From: Bacteroidota bacterium
GTDB taxonomy: Bacteria > Bacteroidota > Ignavibacteria > Ignavibacteriales > Ignavibacteriaceae
Assembly: GCA_021778375.1 (NCBI GenBank)
Contig: JAJYCM010000013.1
Span: forward strand, 1-23,362
Direction: 5' to 3'
DNA: 23,362 nucleotides
The position numbers and the translations under genes are program-made. Positions 1 to 6,674 of the stretch are shown here, in pieces (position 1 is the stretch's first letter; every line of letters starts with the position of its first letter). The notes under the pieces are model-generated. The model did not search any database, had not been told where the DNA came from, and was given only the letters and a program-made list of their open reading frames with translations.

Positions 1-59
1 TCCAAAATATTTATTGAATTAATTTTAGATAATGTAATTCATTAAATTAATTATATGCC

Positions 60-84
60 GCTCCTCCGGAGCTTTATCTTTTTT
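60..84 (+). repeat. GC-rich hairpin followed by a T-rich stretch
   Basis: GCTCC (60-64) and GGAGC (68-72) form a perfect 5-bp stem around TCC, followed by TTTATCTTTTTT. It could terminate a gene lying before the window, or be a copy of a dispersed palindromic repeat; from memory, CTCCGGAG-type palindromes are common between genes in Bacteroidota relatives. The stretch 1-449 holds no convincing gene. A 264-nt reading frame on the - strand (107-370) starts with TTG, has no ribosome binding site and is built across repeats, so it is not called. Confidence 0.45.
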
Positions 85-160
85 CCCATCTTATTCTGCT
101 AATATGTCACTGCTCTGTGGTTCTGACCGTTTTAAGGAGCCTGCTACGTTTACCGCGTTT

Positions 161-176
161 ACCCCGTTTGCGGGGT
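161..176. repeat. Perfect ACCCCG/CGGGGT hairpin in repeat-rich spacer
   Basis: ACCCCG (161-166) pairs with CGGGGT (171-176) over a TTTG loop. Just before it are short tandem units of the type CGTTTACC (about 147-161). The local GC content is near 50%, well above the neighbouring genes, which suggests that this part of the spacer is acquired or repeat-derived rather than ordinary promoter DNA. Confidence 0.45.
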
Positions 177-293
177 CTATCAAGTTTGCATAGAATCGGC
201 TGCAGCCTGCGGATTGTCAAGTGTTTTTGTATTGCCCCGGCATTGGCTAAATCCAATACCATTTTTTGTTGATTAAATCCCCGCCATAAACCT

Positions 294-308
294 GCCTGAC
301 CGGTAGGC
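294..308. repeat. Near-perfect 15-bp palindrome
   Basis: GCCTGACCGGTAGGC is symmetric about the ACCGGT core with one mismatched pair. It resembles in style the palindrome found inside the histidine kinase gene at 6607-6628 (CTGCC|GGCAG core), so both may belong to a family of small palindromic repeats. No function can be read from it. Confidence 0.4.
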
Positions 309-339
309 TTCACCACTCCAACATTCCAATTCAATCTGA

Positions 340-365
340 CTTCTGCCTTCAGTCTTCTGCCTTCA
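340..365. repeat. Direct repeat CTTCTGCCTTCA x2
   Basis: The 12-mer CTTCTGCCTTCA occurs at 340-351 and again at 354-365, separated by GT (14-bp period). It is a short tandem repeat in non-coding DNA upstream of the tetR promoter. Confidence 0.6.
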
Positions 366-379
366 ATCAACTAATTCCC

Positions 380-410
380 TTGACAATAATATAAAAATAT
401 TATACGTTTG
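380..410 (+). promoter_or_regulatory. Predicted promoter of the TetR gene, Bacteroidetes-type
   Basis: TTG (380-382) is followed after 20 nt by TACGTTTG (403-410), which fits the Bacteroidetes primary sigma consensus (-33 TTTG/TTG, -7 TAnnTTTG, about 19-20 nt apart). A classical TTGACA also starts at 380, but its best -10 partner, TATACG at 401, is only 15 nt away, so the Bacteroidetes reading fits better. The predicted operator at 408-427 overlaps the downstream edge, so bound repressor would block initiation. The leader to the ATG at 450 would be about 32 nt. Confidence 0.5.
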
Positions 411-427
411 TAAGTAAGTGATTACAA
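408..427. promoter_or_regulatory. Predicted TetR operator 1 (autoregulation)
   Basis: TTGTAA (408-413) and TTACAA (422-427) are perfect inverted 6-bp arms around an 8-bp spacer. The inner 16 bases GTAAGTAAGTGATTAC (410-425) recur with only two changes at 1058-1073, before the first fmdE gene. A motif found in front of both the regulator and its neighbour, and nowhere else noticed, is the usual signature of a local TetR-family operator. Confidence 0.6.
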
Positions 428-449
428 TATTATTTAAACGAAGGAAAAA

Positions 450-1040
450 ATGTCAAGAGAGACAACAGACATACGGCAAGAACAAATTAAGAAGGCTGTG
501 CTGGATATAATTGCAGATGAAGGTCTGCAAAATATTTCTACCAGAAACCTGGCAAAAAGAATAGGGCTTTCCGAAGGCGCTATATTTCGCCATTTCCCGA
601 CCAAACGTGATATTATAAAAGGAATCATGGATGATGTTGCTAATGATCTAATAGGGTCTCTAAGAAATATTGTACTTAAACCTGAAAAAGCAGAAGATAA
701 ACTATTCAAATATTTGTGCCAAAACGTTAAGTATCTAAAAGAAAATAGGGGTATTACTATGCTTCTGTTTTCAGAAGCTGCTCATCTTGGCGACAAGGAA
801 CTAAAGGAAAAATTGAATCAAATATTATATGAGCAGAAACAGCTCATAATTAAGATGGTGAAGGATGGTATATCGGAAGGGGTCTGGGATAAATCTGTTA
901 ATGCCGAGGATATTGCTATTATTTATATGGGCATACCTATTACCTTCAACATTGAATTTGTGTTGAATAAAAACGGACTTAATGCCGACAACTTCTGCAG
1001 AAGAATGTATACTTTAATCTTAAAGATATTAAAAAACTAA
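450..1040 (+). CDS. TetR/AcrR-family transcriptional repressor
   Basis: This is a 196-residue one-domain regulator of normal TetR size. The N-terminus (residues about 12-58) is a typical TetR DNA-binding domain; helix-turn-helix residues 31-49 read TRNLAKRIGLSEGAIFRHF, close to the family consensus. The C-terminal 140 residues are helical, variable and presumably bind a ligand; which one cannot be read. The ATG is preceded by AAGGA at 441-445. It probably represses itself through the site at 408-427 and the fmdE-tauE-porin-fmdE genes through the site at 1058-1077, since the next gene starts only 59 nt downstream on the same strand. The inducer may be the substrate of that transport block. Family assignment is secure; target assignment is inferred from the repeated operator. 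Confidence 0.93.
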   Translation: MSRETTDIRQEQIKKAVLDIIADEGLQNISTRNLAKRIGLSEGAIFRHFPTKRDIIKGIMDDVANDLIGSLRNIVLKPEKAEDKLFKYLCQNVKYLKENRGITMLLFSEAAHLGDKELKEKLNQILYEQKQLIIKMVKDGISEGVWDKSVNAEDIAIIYMGIPITFNIEFVLNKNGLNADNFCRRMYTLILKILKN

Positions 1041-1057
1041 AAAAATTACCTAATAAA

Positions 1058-1077
1058 GTAAGTAACCGATTACTAAC
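1058..1077. promoter_or_regulatory. Predicted TetR operator 2, upstream of the first fmdE
   Basis: GTAAGTAA (1058-1065) and TTACTAAC (1070-1077) form 8-bp inverted arms with one mismatch around CCGA. The first 16 bases match operator 1 (410-425) at 14 of 16 positions. It lies in the 59-nt gap between tetR and fmdE, so the downstream block probably has its own repressible promoter as well as any read-through. Confidence 0.6.
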
Positions 1078-1099
1078 AAATAAAATAAGGATAAATAAT

Positions 1100-1744
1100 A
1101 TGTTTAAAATACCCGAATGGACGTTTGAATTTCATGGGCATCGCTGCCCGTTCATGCCGATTGGCTATAGAATGGGTATCCTTGCATTAGAAATATTAAA
1201 AGTTGGGAAAAGCTTAGACCACCAAATGCACGTTTTCTCAGAAATGGGTGTTGGTCATCCGCAAGGATGTATGCAGGACGGGATTATGTCTGCAACCGGC
1301 GCAACTTTCGGAAAAGGAATGATCGAGAGAATGAACTACGGAAAAGTTGCGGCAATCTTTTGGTATCCCGGCAAAAAAGATGCTATCAGAATTGTACTCA
1401 AAAACGAATTTCAAGATAAACTTGCACCGCATGAATTCTTCAAGTTCCGCAAACAGGGAATTGAACCTTCCGGGATTCCGGAGAATGTCAGAAAAGATAT
1501 TATTAATAGTGTTCTTAATGCTGCAGTGGAAGAACTTTTCAATGTATCAATTCTGCATGACTTTAAATATACACCGGTTAAAGGATCTTTCAACAAAGTA
1601 AAATGCGAAGTGTGCGGCGAGTATACTTTTGAAAGGTACTTACGGGAAAAAGATGGTAAGAAAGTTTGCATCCCTTGTTCAGAAAGAGAAGCTGAAGAAA
1701 CTGTAATCCATTTACCCAACTTGCATACTGCAGGTAAATCTTAA
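1100..1744 (+). CDS. FmdE-family protein with C-terminal zinc finger (copy 1)
   Basis: This 214-residue cytosolic protein resembles the FmdE family (PF02663), named after a gene next to molybdenum formylmethanofuran dehydrogenase. Solved members have an alpha+beta core and a treble-clef zinc finger. The core shows HGHRCP at residues 12-17 (Cys16), QGCMQDG around Cys57 and Asp60, and GATFGKG at 67-73. The finger is visible as Cys169-X2-Cys172 ... Cys190-X2-Cys193. The start has a weak AAGG 10 nt upstream. No formylmethanofuran dehydrogenase subunits are present, so a role in C1 metabolism is not supported here. It is followed 19 nt later by a TauE/SafE permease and has a paralogue at 3662. FmdE proteins outside methanogens lack a proven activity; metal or sulfur-anion handling is an inference from neighbours. 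Confidence 0.88.
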   Translation: MFKIPEWTFEFHGHRCPFMPIGYRMGILALEILKVGKSLDHQMHVFSEMGVGHPQGCMQDGIMSATGATFGKGMIERMNYGKVAAIFWYPGKKDAIRIVLKNEFQDKLAPHEFFKFRKQGIEPSGIPENVRKDIINSVLNAAVEELFNVSILHDFKYTPVKGSFNKVKCEVCGEYTFERYLREKDGKKVCIPCSEREAEETVIHLPNLHTAGKS

Positions 1745-1763
1745 ACAGAGGAGATGAAAAAAA

Positions 1764-2537
1764 ATGGATATTAATAGTACGCTCTTAATGGCAATCATTT
1801 TCTCTTTTTTGCTGGCTTTTATATTCTCGATGTTTGGTCAAGGCGGAGGGTCAGTCTACTCTCCGCTGCTAATTCTGCTCGGCTACACGGTGTTAATTTC
1901 AACCTCAACCTCGTTAGTCCTCAATTTAATTACCTCTATGTCTGCCGGTTATATCTTTTATAAAAATAATATGATCGACATGAAAGCCTCGTTCATGTTT
2001 GTGCCTGGAATTGTGGTCGGCGCTTTTGCCGGAGGCTTTTATGCTAAGTATGTCAATTCTAACATATTATTGTGGCTGTTTGTGTCCTTTCTGATCATCC
2101 TTGGCGCAAGGATGATTTATACTTATTGGCAAAAAGGAAATGAAACAGATGATGAACCAATGCCGCGCCGTACTTTTGCAACGTATGTGCTGATTGTAAT
2201 TTTTAGTTTTGCAGTCGGAATTATCTCCGGTTTGCTTGGTGTTGGGGGCGGTGTATTGGTTGTTCCTTTTATGACTTACGTTCTCAAATATCCCACAAAG
2301 TCCGCAGCCGGTTCTTCGCATTTAATAATTTCTTTCTCTGCGCTTGCCGGGATAATAGGTCATGCAGCCAATCAACGGCTCGATTATCCTTTAATTGCGA
2401 TAGTCGGCATTGCAGTTCTTGTCGGCGGAAATCTTGGCGCAAGATTCAGCCTTAAGGTAAAGCCAAAAATGATCAAAGCCGGACTCGGTTTTATTATGTG
2501 GGCGCTTGCAGCACAAATTCTAATTAAATTAGTTTGA
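1764..2537 (+). CDS. TauE/SafE-family membrane transporter (anion permease)
   Basis: A 257-residue inner-membrane protein with about eight hydrophobic segments in two halves. The halves carry the paired glycine-rich motifs expected of TauE/SafE (PF01925): GQGGGS at residues 25-30 and GVGGGVLVVPF at 159-169. A charged cytosolic-type loop (about 121-136) separates them. Relatives are implicated in moving sulfite, sulfonates, sulfoacetate or other organic anions, often as exporters; the substrate here cannot be read. A strong AGAGGAG lies at 1747-1753. It sits between an FmdE protein (19 nt upstream) and an OprP-like porin (16 nt downstream), so the block can span both membranes. Family call is firm; direction and substrate are unknown. 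Confidence 0.9.
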   Translation: MDINSTLLMAIIFSFLLAFIFSMFGQGGGSVYSPLLILLGYTVLISTSTSLVLNLITSMSAGYIFYKNNMIDMKASFMFVPGIVVGAFAGGFYAKYVNSNILLWLFVSFLIILGARMIYTYWQKGNETDDEPMPRRTFATYVLIVIFSFAVGIISGLLGVGGGVLVVPFMTYVLKYPTKSAAGSSHLIISFSALAGIIGHAANQRLDYPLIAIVGIAVLVGGNLGARFSLKVKPKMIKAGLGFIMWALAAQILIKLV

Positions 2538-2553
2538 ATGGAGAAGTAAAAAT

Positions 2554-3645
2554 ATGATTCCCAAATTTCTTCTCCGTAAAACTCAGTGTTACCACAGTGG
2601 CACTCTGTGTAAGAAAAAAAGTTACACAGAGTTACATAGAGTACTCACAAAGAACCACAGAGTAAAATTCATTTTTACTTTTATTTTCTTACTTGCATTG
2701 GGTACGGCTTCCTTAGCTCAGCAAAAAGTAAATTGGAACGGTTATATGCAGTATCGTTTTTCAGATAACTACCTTAATCAAACTGAATTTTCAGTAAGAA
2801 GGGCAAAGTTCTGGGTAAATGGTTTAATACCCGAAGAAGATGGTAGTTGGAGTTATAAACTGCAGGCTAATTTTCTCCAACAAGTCAAATATCAATTTCT
2901 GCTTCAAGATGTACTTGTGAATTATAAGATAAATAATTTTGAAGTAACTGCCGGTCAGTTCGTGCCTGATTTCAGCTTGCAAAGAAAACAACCTGATTAT
3001 GCTATCCCGCTTGATGAAAGAGCGGACGTTGTAAATGCCCTTGTCCCCGGCGCTGAAACGATGGCAAGAGATATCGGTGTTGAATTTAAACTTGACGATA
3101 GTAAAACTGGTTCTTTTAGCTTCGGCTTCTTCAATGGGAACGGAGCAAATACTGTTTCCAACCAAAGAAATTTTCTTTATGTAAACCGTGGGAGCTTGTT
3201 TCTTCTGAACGATCCGGAATCAAAATTGGAATTGGGTTACAATCTATCTTACCGCGATGCACATAATATTCAGTTTAGCAAAATCTATGGAAATAATTAT
3301 GCTTTTACAGGTAATGACTTCCGCTTTGGATTTGAAGAAAAATTAAACCTCGGAGCTTTTGAATTGCAATCTGAATACATCGAGGCACATCTTGGTAATC
3401 AAAAGGCTTACGGATATTATGCACTCGCCGATTATCTGTTTGTATCAAAAAATTTAGTTACACTTTCGGTCGAACAGCTGTATGACTTAAATCCATCGAC
3501 AATTAATGATCCTTGGTATGTAATAGGATATTCATATCTCATAAAAGGAAACGATATAAAAATTTCTTTAGATAATAAATTTCAGTTCGCATCCAATAAA
3601 ACTAATGCGCTGACAACTTTACAAATTCAATATTTCTTTAATTAA
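2554..3645 (+). CDS. OprP/OprO-like outer-membrane porin with a repeat-derived N-terminal extension
   Basis: A 363-residue beta-barrel protein. A signal peptide is clear at residues 37-55 (hydrophobic run ending A-S-L-A, cleavage before QQ). The mature part alternates in beta fashion and looks like the phosphate-selective porin O/P family: a GYMQYRF opening strand, an S-VRRAKFWVNG segment and a VTAGQFVPDFS strand-turn. It is somewhat shorter than pseudomonad OprP. The only in-frame ATG is at 2554, with GGAGAAG 7 nt upstream. This leaves an unusual 36-residue Lys/Cys/His-rich leader before the signal peptide, encoded by a repeat-like sequence (2567-2665). Use of a non-canonical start nearer the signal peptide cannot be excluded. 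The porin probably admits the anion handled by the neighbouring permease and FmdE proteins; OprP relatives take anions, but selectivity here is not known. Confidence 0.85.
   Translation: MIPKFLLRKTQCYHSGTLCKKKSYTELHRVLTKNHRVKFIFTFIFLLALGTASLAQQKVNWNGYMQYRFSDNYLNQTEFSVRRAKFWVNGLIPEEDGSWSYKLQANFLQQVKYQFLLQDVLVNYKINNFEVTAGQFVPDFSLQRKQPDYAIPLDERADVVNALVPGAETMARDIGVEFKLDDSKTGSFSFGFFNGNGANTVSNQRNFLYVNRGSLFLLNDPESKLELGYNLSYRDAHNIQFSKIYGNNYAFTGNDFRFGFEEKLNLGAFELQSEYIEAHLGNQKAYGYYALADYLFVSKNLVTLSVEQLYDLNPSTINDPWYVIGYSYLIKGNDIKISLDNKFQFASNKTNALTTLQIQYFFN
2567..2665. repeat. Repeat-like ACTCTGTGTAA-type sequence inside the 5' end of the porin gene
   Basis: The segment contains the perfect inverted repeat ACTCTGTGTAA (2602-2612) / TTACACAGAGT (2622-2632) around an A-rich 9-nt spacer. 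It also has related pieces CTCAGTGTTACCACAGTGG (2582-2600) and AACCACAGAGTAAA (2653-2666). From memory, CTCTGTGTAACTCTGTG-type sequences are common dispersed intergenic repeats in several bacterial lineages. Here the sequence lies between the start codon and the signal peptide of the porin and keeps the frame open. The boundaries are approximate. Confidence 0.55.
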
Positions 3646-3661
3646 AAATAGGAGTACTAAA

Positions 3662-4306
3662 ATGTTGCAAGAAGAAAATTCGCCTGAGGCGAATCGCCCT
3701 GCGGGAGTTAACCCACAAGATTGGTTAGAGTTCGGACAAAAATTCCACGGACACAAATGCCCTGCAATGCCGATGGGCTTAAGAGCCGGCGCAGCCGCAA
3801 TGAATGCGCTTGGCGTGGAAAGAGCAAAAGACGGACAGATACTTGCATTTGTAGATCTCGGAGAAGATCATTGCGCTACATGCTATGCCGACGGTCTTCA
3901 AGTAATAATGGGAACAACTTTCGGAAAAGGTAATATTAAGAAAACGCACAAAGGTAAATGGGCAGTAACGCTTGTAGATAAAGCAAGCGGAAAAGCTGTT
4001 CGTGTTACGCCGAAAGCTGAAACAATGCTTCAGAACAAACAATCAGCATTCTTCAAAGATTATAGAGAAAAAGGAATGCCGGCAAGCAAAGTTCCGGCAG
4101 TAGTTGTTGATCCTTTAATCGTAAATGTAATGGCTGCGCCAGAGGAAAAGCTGCTTAATATTTCAAAAGTATTTGATTACAAACTTGACCCGAACAGCGA
4201 TAATTTCAATGGATTTGTTTGCGAAGAGTGCGGTGAGATGACGGTTGAAAGTTATGGTAGAATTAAAAACGGTATTCACGTTTGTATAGACTGTGCCGCT
4301 AATTAA
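3662..4306 (+). CDS. FmdE-family protein with C-terminal zinc finger (copy 2)
   Basis: A second 214-residue FmdE-like protein, clearly paralogous to the one at 1100 but diverged. Motifs: HGHKCP at residues 29-34 (Cys33), HCATCYADG at 70-78 (Cys71, Cys74, Asp77), GTTFGKGN at 84-91 and SGKAVRV at 109-115. The last is the FmdE strand that copy 1 has lost. The zinc finger is Cys187-X2-Cys190 ... Cys208-X2-Cys211. Copy 2 has an extra Cys in the central motif, so the two may bind different ligands or act as a heteromer. AGGAG lies 6-11 nt upstream of the ATG. Residues about 5-16 are encoded partly by a palindrome and look like an insertion, although the alternative, an ordinary variable N-terminus, is possible. 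It closes the tetR-fmdE-tauE-porin block, 16 nt after the porin. Confidence 0.88.
   Translation: MLQEENSPEANRPAGVNPQDWLEFGQKFHGHKCPAMPMGLRAGAAAMNALGVERAKDGQILAFVDLGEDHCATCYADGLQVIMGTTFGKGNIKKTHKGKWAVTLVDKASGKAVRVTPKAETMLQNKQSAFFKDYREKGMPASKVPAVVVDPLIVNVMAAPEEKLLNISKVFDYKLDPNSDNFNGFVCEECGEMTVESYGRIKNGIHVCIDCAAN
3678..3694. repeat. Perfect palindrome within the second fmdE gene
   Basis: ATTCGCC (3678-3684) and GGCGAAT (3688-3694) are perfect 7-bp arms around TGA. It lies six codons into the gene and runs in frame, coding for part of a Ser-Pro-Glu-Ala-Asn-Arg stretch ahead of the conserved FmdE core. Being near the start codon it could also fold in the mRNA and lower translation. Confidence 0.6.
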
Positions 4307-4350
4307 ATAACTAAGTCACCTAACGCAAAAGCTTATTATTACATAATGAG

Positions 4351-4385
4351 AAACCTCCGGGGTTTTCCTAAACCTCGGATGTTTT
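4351..4385 (+). terminator. Two imperfect AAACC..GGTTTT repeats, possible terminator, in the 4307-4532 spacer
   Basis: Two related 16-mers follow each other 3 nt apart: AAACCTCCGGGGTTTT (4351-4366) and AAACCTCGGATGTTTT (4370-4385). Each is roughly self-complementary, and the first can form AAACC/GGTTT with a T-rich end. They lie 45-80 nt after the second fmdE and could end that transcript, or be copies of a dispersed palindromic repeat. The rest of the 226-nt gap is AT-rich and should hold the promoter of the histidine kinase, but no convincing -35/-10 or -24/-12 pair was found. Confidence 0.45.
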
Positions 4386-4532
4386 GCACTTCACTTCCAT
4401 TATACTTGTTATTGTCTACGTAACATGAGTAAAGAACTTAATTTCTTAATTAGCGAAGTATTTTCATTTTAAAAGTAATGTTGCTATTTGTATTAAAAAC
4501 GTTTATTTATAAATGATAAAAGAAATTATTAT

Positions 4533-6665
4533 ATGAATGTATATTCTTTACCTTCAATATTAGCATTTACGATAAACTTCAGTATTGCTTTTATGATTTT
4601 ATTGGATAATCCAAAATCCAAGGTAAATCGCTGGTTTGCGGCATTTGTAATGGCATTTGTATTATGGAACCTTGCTGAAATTTTAATCCTGACAACTTCT
4701 AATTTTTCCGAGGCTTTATTTGGTGCTCAAATATTATATAGGATAATCTTTTTGCTGCCTGCCTTTTTTGTTGCTATTGCGTTCAACTTTCCCATACAAA
4801 CTTCTAAACTTGCAAGTAAAACTTTTTTCTATATCGTTTTATTCTCTATACCTGTAATACCTTTAGCCTCGTCTTTCCCTCATTTCAAAATTGAAATTAT
4901 TCATATAACAAATGAGCCGGAAGGATATTTCTATAAATTGAGATCGACCTCCGAACCTTTATTTATTCTCCAACTTATTATTACAGCTATTTATATAATC
5001 TGGGGTACGGCTGTTTTAATAAATAAAATTCCGAAACTGCGGTCGGTTAGGCAGAAAAACCAAACTTTATTCTTATTGACTGGTTTCGTTATTATTATTG
5101 CATATTTTCTGCTAATAAATATATTCCGCTTTTATCTTGCTTCCGAATTTTCAACTTATTTTCTTAACACAATTTTCGTCCTATCTATAAATATTTTTTT
5201 CCTTTTTATATTGGTCCATTATAAAACATTTAATACCAAAAATATTTTAAGAAGCGGCATTATATATTCAATTATCTACACGGTTATATTATCAGTATAT
5301 TTTATTGTTGTTGATAGACTAAGCCATACTCTAAACAATTATTTCGGGATAAATTCGTTTTTCACTTCAGCATTTATAATCTTATTATTAGTTGCCCTAA
5401 TAAAGCCTTTGGAAACCAGGCTTCAAATTTTATTGGATAGATTATTCTTAAAAGATTTAGGAAAGTACAGACACAACTTTTCGCAGCTAAATCTTATGCT
5501 ACAAAGTTATTTAGCGCCGGAAGAACTGCTTTCTAGGGTCAACAGGTTTATCAAAAATAATTTTCTAATAGAAGAAGTGCTTCTTTATCAAAGAGATGAA
5601 ATAGGTAATTATTATATCAGTAATAATCACAATGATGCTATTCCTTCAAATATTATAAATAAATATTATGACTTTTTCAAAACTGCTAAAAGGGCAATTG
5701 AGATTTATGAGCTTGATATTGATAATGTTGATTATTCATTTTCCAAAACATTAAAGAAGAAAAAAATCGAGGTAATTCTTCCTTTAGTTTTTAACGACGA
5801 AATATTGGCAGTAATTTTTCTTTCAAAGAAAAAATTTGAAAATAAATATACGGAAGATGAACTGGAAAGACTTACGATACTGTCTAACGAAGTAGTTATA
5901 GCTTATCACCGGAATAAAATATTTGCTGAGCTGCAGGTAAAAAAAGATGATCAGTTTAGGTTAGAAAAATTAGCTGCAATCGGACAAATGACTGCGGGAA
6001 TAGCACATGAAATCAAGAATCCTTTGAACACAATTTCAATATCCGCCCAAACATTGAAAAAGGGCGACATAAGTAAGGAAGAAAGTTTTGAACTGATGGA
6101 TTATATTATCAAAGAAGTAGACCGGCTTGACAAATTATTAAAAGATTTCTTAAAACTATCTAAAACTTTAGAAGTGAAATTTGAAAATGTTGAAGCTGGA
6201 TCTTTATTCGCCAAAGCGATAATTGCCGTTGAGACTAAAAATATTAATCATATAAAAATTAGCTGCGATTGCCAAAAGAAAACTATGCTTAATACCGACC
6301 CAAGTCTTCTTTACCAGGTTTTACTAAACCTTGGATTGAATAGTGTAGATGCAATTATAGAACGTTGTAAAAAGGATGATACTTTTACATGCACGGATGG
6401 ATTGCTAAGTTTTTCCACCGAAAATCTTGATGATGAAATAATAATAAAAATTCAAGATAACGGAATCGGTATACCCAAAGAAAAGTTGAACAATATTTTT
6501 AATCCCTTCTTCACAACAAAAGAAGAAGGCTCAGGGCTTGGACTTTCTATTGCCCACAATATTATTTCAAGCATGGGCGGGACCATTTCTGTCAATTCTT
6601 TATCAAACCTGCCTGCCGGCAGTCAGGTAAAAACCGAATTTTTAATTTCTTTTCCCAAAACTTAA
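4533..6665 (+). CDS. Membrane sensor histidine kinase, 7TM-GAF-HisKA-HATPase, NtrB/PrsK-like
   Basis: A 710-residue sensor. Residues 1-295 are largely hydrophobic with seven to nine membrane spans; about 320-465 look like a GAF-type sensor domain. The HisKA dimerisation helix carries the phospho-acceptor His492 in AGIAHEIKNPLNT. The ATPase domain has the N-box LLNLGLNSVDA (598-608), G1 QDNGIGIP (641-648), F-box NPFFTTK and G2 GSGLGLSIA (666-674). All catalytic parts are intact. The architecture recalls PrsK-type kinases of exosortase systems, but no exosortase or PEP-CTERM gene is visible, so this may be only shared layout. No Shine-Dalgarno is evident. The response regulator starts 9 nt downstream, so the pair is certainly coupled. 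An 8-10-residue stretch between the last two strands of the ATPase domain is palindrome-encoded (6607-6628). The stimulus is unknown. Confidence 0.93.
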   Translation: MNVYSLPSILAFTINFSIAFMILLDNPKSKVNRWFAAFVMAFVLWNLAEILILTTSNFSEALFGAQILYRIIFLLPAFFVAIAFNFPIQTSKLASKTFFYIVLFSIPVIPLASSFPHFKIEIIHITNEPEGYFYKLRSTSEPLFILQLIITAIYIIWGTAVLINKIPKLRSVRQKNQTLFLLTGFVIIIAYFLLINIFRFYLASEFSTYFLNTIFVLSINIFFLFILVHYKTFNTKNILRSGIIYSIIYTVILSVYFIVVDRLSHTLNNYFGINSFFTSAFIILLLVALIKPLETRLQILLDRLFLKDLGKYRHNFSQLNLMLQSYLAPEELLSRVNRFIKNNFLIEEVLLYQRDEIGNYYISNNHNDAIPSNIINKYYDFFKTAKRAIEIYELDIDNVDYSFSKTLKKKKIEVILPLVFNDEILAVIFLSKKKFENKYTEDELERLTILSNEVVIAYHRNKIFAELQVKKDDQFRLEKLAAIGQMTAGIAHEIKNPLNTISISAQTLKKGDISKEESFELMDYIIKEVDRLDKLLKDFLKLSKTLEVKFENVEAGSLFAKAIIAVETKNINHIKISCDCQKKTMLNTDPSLLYQVLLNLGLNSVDAIIERCKKDDTFTCTDGLLSFSTENLDDEIIIKIQDNGIGIPKEKLNNIFNPFFTTKEEGSGLGLSIAHNIISSMGGTISVNSLSNLPAGSQVKTEFLISFPKT
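6607..6628. repeat. 22-bp palindrome inside the histidine kinase gene
   Basis: The sequence is symmetric about 6617/6618 (CTGCC|GGCAG core, ACCTG and CAGGT outer arms) with a single mismatched pair (C6612/T6623). It encodes Leu-Pro-Ala-Gly-Ser-Gln at the point where related kinases have a short Gly-rich turn before TEF-ISFP. It therefore appears to be a small in-frame insertion. Confidence 0.6.
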
Positions 6666-6674
6666 AGGCTTAGT

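Noticed and set aside
107..370. 87-codon open frame on the - strand
   Set aside because: It starts with TTG, has no ribosome binding site, gives an Arg/Lys-rich sequence without a recognisable fold, and runs across several palindromes and direct repeats.
1100..4306. Methanogenesis or formylmethanofuran dehydrogenase locus because of FmdE similarity
   Set aside because: No Fmd/Fwd catalytic subunits, molybdopterin or C1-carrier genes are present, and the family occurs widely in bacteria without this pathway.
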